51,222 bases of DNA from Fibrobacter sp. (lineage in GTDB: Bacteria; Fibrobacterota; Fibrobacteria; Fibrobacterales; Fibrobacteraceae): contig JAKSIM010000018.1 in assembly GCA_024398845.1 (NCBI GenBank), positions 1 to 51,222 of the forward strand, written 5' to 3'. Below, one piece after another: positions 1 through 7,204 of this stretch. The notes below the pieces were generated by a model. The model was not told where the DNA came from and did no database searches. It saw nothing but the letters and a program-made list of their open reading frames with translations. Position 1 is the first letter of the stretch. Every line of letters begins with the position of its first letter. The position numbers were made by a program, and so were the translations under genes.

Positions 1-253
1 CGTCCTCATTTTTTTCCACGCGGGTTCTCGCTCGCTCTCGCCTGCGCCGCCGATTTATATCGACGGCTACGGTATATGAGACCGCTCGCTCGTCCTCATT
101 TTTTTCCACGCGGGTTCTCGCTCGCTCTCGCCTGCGCCGCCGATTAATATCGGCCGCTACGGTATATGAGACCGCTCGCTCGACTGCATTTTTTTTCACG
201 CGGGTTCTCGCTCGCTCTCGCCTGCGCCGCCGATTAATATCGGCGGCTACGGC
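1..253. repeat. Three tandem 90-bp direct repeats, the last incomplete
   Basis: Units begin at 1, 91 and 181, each opening with CGTCCTCATT or CGACTGCATT. The first two are nearly identical over 90 bp and the third diverges after about 70 bp. Each unit carries CCACGCGGGTTCTCGCTCG followed by an inverted repeat with arms GCCGCCGAT and ATCGGCGGC around TAAT or TTAT. The arms are perfect in unit 3 (226-247) and have one mismatch in units 1 and 2. The array begins at the window edge and may extend further. No ORF of credible composition crosses it. It lies just downstream of the murC stop codon. Confidence 0.85.
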
Positions 254-314
254 TCACGGTGATGGGCGCTCTGATGGCCGCTCGCTTTGCGCTCGTTTTG
301 CGATTACTTTGTGC

Positions 315-1739
315 TCACTTCGCTTTCAGCTGTTCAGCCACGGACTTCGCGAACGTCTCCAGGCTCGGGTCGCGCGCGCCCATCAAAAGAATCGTGTCGC
401 CCGGCTGAGCGTACTCGAGCATTTTCTTGGCGCATTCGTCGCGGTTCTCGATGTAGACGGCTTCGCAGCCCTTGATAAGCAGGTCGTCGGCAAGGTCGCC
501 CGCGCTAATATCGCGGGTCACGGTTCCGCCGGCGTAGTAGATTTCGCTGAAGAACATCACGTCGTTTTCACGGTCCTCGCCGATGTCGGCCGGACGCAAT
601 GTTTTCGCCATGAATTCCACCAAGTCCTTGCGCAAGAAGCGCGTGGGGCCAAAGCCATGCGGCTGGAACCAAGCAAGCACGCGCCCTTCGGTAAAGTCCT
701 GCGCACTCTTGATGCTAGCCGCAATCTTCGCCGGATTGTGAGCAAAGTCATCGACAAGCGTCACGCCGTTAAACGTTCCCAAAATCTGGTGACGGCGGAA
801 CACACCCGGGAACGTCGCAAGCGCATCGGCGCAAGTATGGAGCGAAACACCAGCGCGCAAAGCGGCCGCCGTCGCAGCGAGCGCATTTTCCATATTGTGC
901 TTTCCCGGAAGCGGCACTTCAAAATTCACGAGGCTCGCCTTGTTGCGCACGCGGAACTTGATGTGCGTCCCGGCAGTCTTAAAGTCCGTTCCCTGCACGC
1001 CAACGTAATTCTCGAAACCGAAATCGAATTCGCGACCGGCGCTGAACTTCTTCGCCAGCGGATGCGCGTCATTCACAATCAGCGTGTGGCCCGCGCTCAA
1101 AATGTTGTGGCTGAACTTGAGGAAGATTTCCTGCAGTTCGTCCATTTCCTTGTGGTCCTTGTCCACATTGAGGATGAGCCCGATTTCAGGTTCGTAGCGC
1201 ACGAGCGTTCCATCGCTTTCGTCCGCTTCGACCACGAGCCATTCGCCCTTGCCGCTCACGGCATTGCCAATCTTCCCTTGCGCCTGCAGATTCACGAGCC
1301 CAGCGCCGGTCATCACAGATGGCTGCAAGCCGGCGTATTCCAGAATGTGGTAAATCATGGCCGTCACAGTCGATTTACCGCTCGTGCCGCTCACGGCAAT
1401 CGTGCGCGCTTCCTTCGAAATCTTCGCGAGCATTTCACTTCGGTGCATCACCTTCACACCAAGTTCCTTGGCGCGCTTCAAGTCCGGGTTTGTATCTTCA
1501 ATCGCGGTACTCACGACCACGGCGTCGAGGCCATCCACAACGCCGGAGCCATCCTGCGCAAAGCACTTCACGCCGCATTCTTCAAGCTGGCCCATGACCT
1601 TTGGCTTTTCAGAGCGCCCCGCCAAAAATTCACCAAACTGACGGTCGGAACCGCGAACCTCAACGCCGCGGCCCACCAGATACTGCGCAATGGCGCTCAT
1701 GCCAACGCCTGCGACACCGATAAAAAAGTAAGACGACAT
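315..1739 (-). CDS. murC: MurC-type Mur ligase (UDP-N-acetylmuramate--L-alanine ligase)
   Basis: Cytoplasmic Mur ligase, 474 residues. The N-terminal Rossmann-like domain opens FFIGVAGVGMSAIAQYLVGR, close to the MurC glycine-rich motif. The ATP loop is GTSGKST (residues 118-124) instead of the usual MurC GTHGKTT. Downstream are the Mur-family EADESDGT and NVDKDHKEMDE motifs and a C-terminal FQPHGFGPTR segment similar to MurC FQPHRYTRT. It would add L-Ala to UDP-MurNAc. I chose the ATG at 1739 because GAGGGA lies 4 nt upstream of it; a TTG at 1751 would put that site inside the gene. It lies 15 nt downstream of the pseudouridine synthase gene. The altered P-loop makes an Mpl-type (tripeptide recycling) or paralogous ligase possible. 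Confidence 0.78.
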   Translation of the reverse strand: MSSYFFIGVAGVGMSAIAQYLVGRGVEVRGSDRQFGEFLAGRSEKPKVMGQLEECGVKCFAQDGSGVVDGLDAVVVSTAIEDTNPDLKRAKELGVKVMHRSEMLAKISKEARTIAVSGTSGKSTVTAMIYHILEYAGLQPSVMTGAGLVNLQAQGKIGNAVSGKGEWLVVEADESDGTLVRYEPEIGLILNVDKDHKEMDELQEIFLKFSHNILSAGHTLIVNDAHPLAKKFSAGREFDFGFENYVGVQGTDFKTAGTHIKFRVRNKASLVNFEVPLPGKHNMENALAATAAALRAGVSLHTCADALATFPGVFRRHQILGTFNGVTLVDDFAHNPAKIAASIKSAQDFTEGRVLAWFQPHGFGPTRFLRKDLVEFMAKTLRPADIGEDRENDVMFFSEIYYAGGTVTRDISAGDLADDLLIKGCEAVYIENRDECAKKMLEYAQPGDTILLMGARDPSLETFAKSVAEQLKAK

Positions 1740-1754
1740 ATTATCCCTCAATTA

Positions 1755-3047
1755 TTACAGCAAATTCGGATCGATGGTCGGTTCGTAACCGGGCTCCACG
1801 AAATCCTCGGCAGAAACGCCCCTGCGGCGAGCGGCCTTCATTTGCTTGATGAGTTTGCGCTCGGCAGCCTTTTCCTTGCGGTGGGCGGCGGTAGCGGCTT
1901 TTTCGGCGAGGCGCTGGGCACGAGTTTTGCGTTCCTTCACCGGAGCTGCTTCGTCCGGCGTAATGGCGAGCGGATTATCATCGTCATAATCCGCATATTC
2001 GTCATATTCTTCTTCGCCCTCGTCAAAACGAATCTGCGCATCAAAATCACGGAACCCGGCGTCATCATCATACACAGGAGCTTCGGCAGGGCATTCCTTT
2101 TTGAGAAGTTTAAGAACCTTCGCAAAGGGTTCTTCCAGCGGCACCTTGAACTTCACGAGTTTACCGGTGCGCGGGTGGATGAGTTCAATTTTTACGGCCT
2201 GCAAAAGTTGCGCGGGCGCAATTTCCAGAACCTTCGCGGCGATATCCTTCATGAGCGGCGGCACGCGATTCAGGGAATCTTCGCGTCCATCGTAAAGCGG
2301 GTCACCCACAACCGGATGGCCGGTATAGCGGCTATGCACACGAATCTGGTGCGTTCGTCCCGACTCCAGTTGCAATTCCAAAAGAGTTGCAAACGTAAAG
2401 AATTCCTTCGCCACAAAGTGCGTGCGGCTTTCCTTGCCACCCTTCACCACCGCCATCTTGAGGCGATTCTTGGGATTGCGGCCAATCGGCGCATCAATAC
2501 AACCTTCCAAGTCGCGCGGGCAGCCCCAAACGAGCGCATTGTACGTGCGGTGAAGCGTGCGCGTTTCAAGCTGATGAGCCAAATGCCTGTGGGCGGCGTC
2601 GTTCTTTGCAACCACCATGAGCCCCGGCGTATCCTTGTCCAGGCGATGCACAATACCCGGGCGGAGCGGGCCATTCACCGTCGACAGATTTTCCTTGAAG
2701 TGGTAAAGGAGCCCTGCGGCAAGCGTACCCTTGCTCACACCGTTACCCGGATGCACCACCAGGTTGCGCGGCTTGTTGATAACCACAATATCATCGTCTT
2801 CGTAAACGATGTCCAAGGGAATATTCTCGGGTTCGAGCGTCGAAGCTTCCTTCTGCGGAACTTTGTCCACAACGACAACCATGCCCGTCTCCACGCGGAA
2901 ATTCTTGGACGCGACAGCTCCGCCGACTTTCACTTCGCCAGCCGCAATCAACTTCTGCACGTCGGTGCGGGAAACATTTTCCATCACGCCCACAAGAAAC
3001 TTGTCGATGCGTTCACCATTCTTATTTTCGTCTACGAGATAGTTCAT
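1755..3047 (-). CDS. rluD: RluA/RluD-family 23S rRNA pseudouridine synthase with long C-terminal extension
   Basis: The N-terminal S4 RNA-binding domain (about residues 11-60, RIDKFLVG then SRTDVQKLIAAGEVKV) is followed by the RluA-type catalytic domain. The catalytic motif HRLDKDT places the active Asp at residue 137, followed by PGLMVVAKND; SGRTHQIRVH is also present. The family converts uridine to pseudouridine in 23S rRNA; the exact sites cannot be read from sequence. Typical RluD is about 320 residues and this protein has 430. The extra 110 residues are first acidic (EGEEEYDEYADYDDDN) and then Lys/Arg/Ala-rich, probably RNA- or ribosome-contacting. No Shine-Dalgarno is visible: a dispersed TTAGTGGTTGG-type element abuts the start codon. 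Confidence 0.88.
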   Translation of the reverse strand: MNYLVDENKNGERIDKFLVGVMENVSRTDVQKLIAAGEVKVGGAVASKNFRVETGMVVVVDKVPQKEASTLEPENIPLDIVYEDDDIVVINKPRNLVVHPGNGVSKGTLAAGLLYHFKENLSTVNGPLRPGIVHRLDKDTPGLMVVAKNDAAHRHLAHQLETRTLHRTYNALVWGCPRDLEGCIDAPIGRNPKNRLKMAVVKGGKESRTHFVAKEFFTFATLLELQLESGRTHQIRVHSRYTGHPVVGDPLYDGREDSLNRVPPLMKDIAAKVLEIAPAQLLQAVKIELIHPRTGKLVKFKVPLEEPFAKVLKLLKKECPAEAPVYDDDAGFRDFDAQIRFDEGEEEYDEYADYDDDNPLAITPDEAAPVKERKTRAQRLAEKAATAAHRKEKAAERKLIKQMKAARRRGVSAEDFVEPGYEPTIDPNLL

Positions 3048-3049
3048 TT

Positions 3050-3166
3050 TAGTGGTTGGTGGTTAGTGGTTGGTGATTAGGATTTAGAGATTAGAGGCTA
3101 GGGGTTAGTTATGCGCCTTCGGCGCCATTATTAATCCTGCATACTAACCACTGTTTACTGTTTACT
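3050..3166. repeat. Dispersed AACCACTAACCAC-type intergenic element, copy A
   Basis: About 115 bp. The left arm repeats AGTGGTTGGTGGTTAGTGG, a GC-rich palindrome GGCGCC-type core (GCGCCTTCGGCGCC, 3112-3125) sits in the middle, and the right arm contains ACTAACCACTGTTTAC. The arms are roughly complementary, so the transcript could fold into a long hairpin. It lies directly upstream of the rluD start and its right end supplies the last codons of lspA. Related copies are at 11821-11941 and 26370-26505. Confidence 0.7.
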
Positions 3167-3724
3167 TTTCGTCTCTTTTTCTTCCTTCATCTGCTTATGC
3201 AATTTTCTCAAAATCACAGGAGAAAGAATAACTATCGCAACGCCAACGGTCACAAAGGAATCGGCCACGTTGAATGTCGGGAACCGCGTCATGATGAAAT
3301 CAGGGAAATCGCAGTCGATAAAATCCACCACCATCTGGAGGCGCATACGGTCGATAAAGTTACCCACGGCACCGCCAAGAATCATCACCACGCCAAGTCG
3401 AGTCAAATAATCCCGCTTGTCAATGCACTTGTAGAACCAAACGAGCACAACCGCAGCAACAATCGAAATCAGCAAAAAGAACAGCCAAGGTGGCAAAAAG
3501 GGCATCAAGTCTTGCGGGCGACTGCTAAATGCGGCCCCCTTGTTAAACACGAGGCCAAAACGAATAAATTCACCAATCACATTGATGTACTCGTGATTCG
3601 GAGCGCCCGTTTCGTTAGTAAATCGAGCCACAGCCCAAAGCTTAGTGAGCTGGTCCGAAACAATGCTCACCACGATAATCGCGATGTGAAACCAAATAGA
3701 ATTATACCATTTACATTTTTTCAT
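3155..3724 (-). CDS. lspA: Prolipoprotein signal peptidase (signal peptidase II)
   Basis: Inner-membrane aspartyl protease that removes the signal peptide from diacylglyceryl-modified prolipoproteins. The 189 residues have four hydrophobic segments. Both catalytic regions are present: GNFIDR (Asp125) and FNVADS (Asp155). The conserved FNKGAAFS motif lies at 60-67. I chose the ATG at 3724 because AGGAA lies about 6 nt upstream; a start at 3766 would overlap the upstream gene and add 14 atypical residues. It lies 7 nt after the squalene-synthase-like gene. Many lipoproteins in this window have lipoboxes that this enzyme would process. The Lys-rich C-terminus is partly encoded by a repeat element. 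Confidence 0.95.
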   Translation of the reverse strand: MKKCKWYNSIWFHIAIIVVSIVSDQLTKLWAVARFTNETGAPNHEYINVIGEFIRFGLVFNKGAAFSSRPQDLMPFLPPWLFFLLISIVAAVVLVWFYKCIDKRDYLTRLGVVMILGGAVGNFIDRMRLQMVVDFIDCDFPDFIMTRFPTFNVADSFVTVGVAIVILSPVILRKLHKQMKEEKETKSKQ

Positions 3725-3731
3725 AAAATTC

Positions 3732-4805
3732 CTAATTGTGCCGCATTTCGTTGAATTTCTTTTCAATCCAGCGGTTGGAGTACACGTGGAGCATCGTCTT
3801 GCTAATGATTTGCTTCACGGTATCGCGAGTGATTTTCACTTTCTTTTCGCTTTCAAAAACCGGGAGACCATCCCCAATCAAGCGAAGGTTTGCCGCAGCC
3901 ATGAACAGCGGCCACAAACAAAAGAGTCTGGTTCGCGGCAAGCGGCGCGGGACCTGCAGCGTGTACTGGATGGCATCGTCCAAATGCGTCCAGGCCTTAT
4001 CGACCAGTTCCTTGAGAGCGCCCGCACGATGTTTATCGTAAGCGGAGCGATCCCCGCAATAGTCGCGCTTGAACATATCGTACGAGTGGTCGAACCCGTG
4101 CTTGCGGCTAATCTCTTCGGGAATAAAGCAAACATTACGTCCGGAATCCTCGACGCAGTCCTTCACGATGTTCGTCACCTGCAGAGCGAGTCCAAAACTC
4201 ACGTCCAGGCGTTCCATCACGGAGCGATGCTCCTTAGATATTGCGCGAGAATCGGCGCAGAACAACTTCGTCAAAAGTTTCCCGACAATGCCCGCCACGT
4301 AATAGCAGTATTCATCCAAGTCATGGACCGATTCGAGCGTGAACCAGCCATTCGCCAAAGCCTGTTCCTGACGAAGTGCGAACTTCGCCATGCCGCCGCA
4401 CATTTCCACAACAACTTCGCAGACCGGCGTTTTGTACTTGTCCTCAAATTCAAGCAGCAAGGGGACCACAACGTCCGCATGAGCCGAGAGTTCCTGGCTC
4501 ATGTCCTCGGAGTCTTTCCAATCCTTAGGTAGGGCCTCTAAAAATATTTTGATTTTTTCAGCAGGCAAATCGGAACTCTTGAAAACATCTGCAAAGAGTC
4601 CAAGCACGCGCTCCTTTTCGGAAGCCTTCATGTGCGGGTCGTCTTCCACCGTATCGGCAATTCGCAAATACAGATAGGCAAGCAAAATAACCTTGTGCAA
4701 GTTCCCCTTGAGCACATTGATGTTCAAAGCAAATGTACGAGACACCTGGAGCAAGCGCTCCTCGGCGTATTTCCAAGCCTTATCTGAATTCATCGAACTA
4801 GCCAT
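3732..4805 (-). CDS. Squalene/phytoene synthase family protein
   Basis: 357 residues, close to squalene synthase length. The two Asp-rich motifs of head-to-head prenyl synthases are present: DTVEDD (from residue 51) after LLAYLYLRIA, and VTNIVKDCVEDSGR. These bind Mg2+ and the diphosphates of two farnesyl-PP or geranylgeranyl-PP molecules. Whether the product is squalene, dehydrosqualene or phytoene cannot be read from sequence. The ATG at 4805 has GGAGG 7 nt upstream, and overlaps the stop of the upstream membrane-protein gene by 8 nt, suggesting translational coupling. No squalene cyclase is visible in the window; a geranylgeranyl-reductase-like enzyme is encoded at 21257-22465. Confidence 0.85.
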   Translation of the reverse strand: MASSMNSDKAWKYAEERLLQVSRTFALNINVLKGNLHKVILLAYLYLRIADTVEDDPHMKASEKERVLGLFADVFKSSDLPAEKIKIFLEALPKDWKDSEDMSQELSAHADVVVPLLLEFEDKYKTPVCEVVVEMCGGMAKFALRQEQALANGWFTLESVHDLDEYCYYVAGIVGKLLTKLFCADSRAISKEHRSVMERLDVSFGLALQVTNIVKDCVEDSGRNVCFIPEEISRKHGFDHSYDMFKRDYCGDRSAYDKHRAGALKELVDKAWTHLDDAIQYTLQVPRRLPRTRLFCLWPLFMAAANLRLIGDGLPVFESEKKVKITRDTVKQIISKTMLHVYSNRWIEKKFNEMRHN

Positions 4806-5379
4806 ACATAGCCTCCGCATAAACGTCGGGTGGAATTTTCTTGGACTTCGCCATTGCGTTCACGTACTTCCACAAACGCTTGTGAGCCTCGGCGTTACGA
4901 AGCTTGCGCGTAAAGCTCCAAATAGCCCTGTTGTTGATGTCCATCTCGTTACGAGCGGCTCCTTTCTTGTCGCTTTCATAACGGGCGCGGCAATATTCCA
5001 AATAATAGGCGGCCTGGTAAATAGTGCTAATTTTCACAACCGCCCTGTGGTAAAGGATTACCGCGACAATCAAAAAAAGCACCACCGAGGCAAAGCCATA
5101 AGTAGCATCGCATATTTGGAATTTACCAATACACCAGGCAACGGAACAGGCCGAAAGTGCGGAAACAACAAAACTAAAGGCAACGCATTGGAGTCTTAAC
5201 GCCGTTAATTTTGAAGAATGCTTCGACACGTATTCCGGAAGCACGGCCCATTTTTTCCCTTTCCGAACCATTTTTTTGAGGAAAAGGGGATTTGCGCAGC
5301 GCTTAAACCAAATAAACAAGGCCACCCACAGCAAAAGCGGGAGCCAGGCAATATAACCATACCATTCAATACAATCCAT
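4798..5379 (-). CDS. Small membrane protein of unknown function
   Basis: 193 residues, not recognised as a named family. There is a hydrophobic N-terminal helix (residues 7-25, containing LPLLLWVALFIWF), two adjoining hydrophobic helices around residues 65-115, and a basic, probably cytosolic C-terminal 75 residues with several Tyr and Arg. The gene overlaps the squalene/phytoene synthase gene by 8 nt, so the two are almost certainly co-translated, and the product could assist a membrane-bound isoprenoid reaction; that is inference. The start at 5379 has only a weak AGGG upstream. Confidence 0.6.
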   Translation of the reverse strand: MDCIEWYGYIAWLPLLLWVALFIWFKRCANPLFLKKMVRKGKKWAVLPEYVSKHSSKLTALRLQCVAFSFVVSALSACSVAWCIGKFQICDATYGFASVVLFLIVAVILYHRAVVKISTIYQAAYYLEYCRARYESDKKGAARNEMDINNRAIWSFTRKLRNAEAHKRLWKYVNAMAKSKKIPPDVYAEAMYG

Positions 5380-5557
5380 GCCCTAAAATTTAGTAAAAGG
5401 CGAAAGAAGCGAAAATAAAATTGCGTATTTTCGGTGTCGAGCCACATTAAATGCGAGACTTTCAAAAAAAACAAGGAGTTCGTCATTTTAATGTACGCCG
5501 AAATAAACATAAATTCAAATTTACATTTATTATATTTTGCGTTTATTCCGTGCAAAC

Positions 5558-5608
5558 TTATCAACATTCACTTCAAATTTACTAGATTTATACACCTATT
5601 GTTGATAG
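5558..5608. promoter_or_regulatory. Cluster of three DnaA-box-like 9-mers upstream of dnaA
   Basis: TTATCAACA at 5558-5566, TTATACACC at 5588-5596 and TGTTGATAG (reverse CTATCAACA) at 5600-5608. Each differs from the TTATNCACA consensus by one or two positions. The flanking DNA (5380-5644) is very AT-rich. This fits DnaA autoregulation and possibly part of an origin, but dnaN, gyrB and other origin-linked genes are not adjacent, so an oriC call is not supported. Confidence 0.45.
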
Positions 5609-5644
5609 ATTTTGTATTCTCTTTTAGAGAAGGAAGTGTTCTAA

Positions 5645-6973
5645 ATGCAAGTCGAATGGGAAAGATGCCTGAACTACCTCCGCGGAATGCTCTCTGATTC
5701 CGTGTATAAGACTTATTTTGCAGCGACAAAACTTAGCAGTCAAACTGTAGGACGCGCCGTTATTTCCGTACCCTCCGGTCTGGATACTTCGGTTTACTCC
5801 GCCTACAAGGAACTCATTCGTTTAGCTTGGCGCGAGACCACGCACAGCGACTCCCCCATGGAATTTGAATTCCAATCGCAAGAGGCTGTTACTCAACAAG
5901 TTACGCAGCCAGGCGAAAACACATTCAAGGATTTTGTGAAGCCAAGCGTTCCGCTCTCCGGAAGTTTCCGCTTCGAGAATTTTGTGCCGGGCGACAAGGC
6001 TCAGCTCGCGTTCAATGCAGCACTGGCGGTCGCCCGTAATCCGAACGGTTCCCAGTACAATCCGCTCTTTATTTACGGCTCCTCGGGCCTTGGCAAAACG
6101 CACCTTCTGCAAGCCATCGGCAACTACATTTTGGAAGAAGACCCGAACAAGCGCGTCTGCTATCTCACCAGCGAGGACTTCTCGCAGCAGTACCTCAAGT
6201 GCCTGCGCGAGGGCCGCGTGACCGAGATGAGCGATTTCTACCGCAACGAAGTCGACATTCTGCTCATTGACGACATCCAGAACTGGACCGGCAAGTACGA
6301 GACGCAAAACGAATTCTTCTTGATCTTTAACGCGCTGCACCAAGCGGGCAAGCAAATCGTGCTTACCTCCGATGCACCGGCAGTCGAAGTCAAGAATCTC
6401 TCGGACCGCCTTGTGAGCCGCTTCGCATGGGGCCTCACGGTCGACATTCAACCGCCAGACGTGGAAACCCGCGAAGCCATTTTGCACAAGAAGGCCGAAG
6501 AACGCCACCTGGAAATCAGCGATGAGGTTTTGCACTTCCTCGCCGAAAAGATTGCAAGCAACGTGCGTTGCCTCGAAAGCGCCATCATCAAACTGACGCT
6601 CCAATCGAGCCTCATGAATCACGATATCGACATGGGAATCGCCCAGAAGGTCGTAGCCGAAATCGCCCCGACGCTCCGTCGCCGCGTGAGCTTGGACGCC
6701 GTCCTACACGCAGTTTCGTTGCACTACGAAGTTCCCGAAGCAAAGCTCACGGAACCCGGCCGCGGCACCAAGGAAATTTCGAAGGCCCGCCAGGTCGCCA
6801 TGTACCTGATGCGCGAATGTTCTTCCATCAGCTTGCAGAGCATCGGCTCCCGCTTTGGCGGCAAGGACCACTCCACGGTCGTTCACGCCATCAAGAGCGT
6901 CAAAAAAGAAATGGAAACGGATTCGAGTTTCGCAAGACTTATCGAAGGCCTCAAGAACACGATTCACGACTAA
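5645..6973 (+). CDS. dnaA: Chromosomal replication initiator protein DnaA
   Basis: Binds DnaA boxes and melts the origin to start replication. 442 residues. Domain I covers 1-70, followed by a short linker. The AAA+ domain starts near residue 108 with FRFENFVPGDKAQLAFNAA; Walker A is GSSGLGKT (145-152) and Walker B is ILLIDD (205-210). The C-terminal DNA-binding domain has the signature GGKDHSTVVHA (405-415), close to the canonical GGRDHTTVLHA. AAGGAAG lies 8 nt before the ATG. The gene stands alone, flanked on both sides by minus-strand genes, with DnaA-box-like sites in its leader. It is slightly shorter than typical DnaA because of a short domain II. Confidence 0.97.
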   Translation: MQVEWERCLNYLRGMLSDSVYKTYFAATKLSSQTVGRAVISVPSGLDTSVYSAYKELIRLAWRETTHSDSPMEFEFQSQEAVTQQVTQPGENTFKDFVKPSVPLSGSFRFENFVPGDKAQLAFNAALAVARNPNGSQYNPLFIYGSSGLGKTHLLQAIGNYILEEDPNKRVCYLTSEDFSQQYLKCLREGRVTEMSDFYRNEVDILLIDDIQNWTGKYETQNEFFLIFNALHQAGKQIVLTSDAPAVEVKNLSDRLVSRFAWGLTVDIQPPDVETREAILHKKAEERHLEISDEVLHFLAEKIASNVRCLESAIIKLTLQSSLMNHDIDMGIAQKVVAEIAPTLRRRVSLDAVLHAVSLHYEVPEAKLTEPGRGTKEISKARQVAMYLMRECSSISLQSIGSRFGGKDHSTVVHAIKSVKKEMETDSSFARLIEGLKNTIHD

Positions 6974-7012
6974 CGCTTTTTAAGCAACAAAAATTCGTAA
7001 AATCACGAAATT

Positions 7013-7053
7013 AGGTCACTAAATGAATTTTTTCATTTTTAGTGACCTTTTTT
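7013..7053 (+). terminator. Intrinsic terminator after dnaA
   Basis: Stem AGGTCACTAAA pairs with TTTAGTGACCT, followed by a T run. It lies 40 nt after the dnaA stop. The rest of the gap to 7204 contains a second TTTAGTGACC (7100-7109) and two ACCTCTTTGGAG copies about 24 nt apart, but no gene. Confidence 0.75.
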
Positions 7054-7204
7054 ACACATAAAGTAACAAAACAGGTCGCCAAATTGCTTTTATTTTGAAT
7101 TTAGTGACCCAATTTGGCATTTTCACCTCTTTGGAGGCGACTCTTCGACCTCTTTGGAGTCAAATCCGTGACTTTATTGAGGCTGCATTTTGGCAAGATA
7201 CGGC

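Noticed and set aside
1..253. CRISPR array
   Set aside because: The 90-bp units repeat along their whole length with no unique spacers, and no cas genes are present.
309..3080. 923-codon open frame on the plus strand
   Set aside because: It lies exactly antisense to the rluD and murC genes, which have clear catalytic motifs. Its His/Arg/Phe-rich composition is typical of a reverse-strand shadow.
5558..5644. Firm call of the chromosomal origin
   Set aside because: The boxes are imperfect and no origin-linked genes accompany dnaA. Skew could not be computed.
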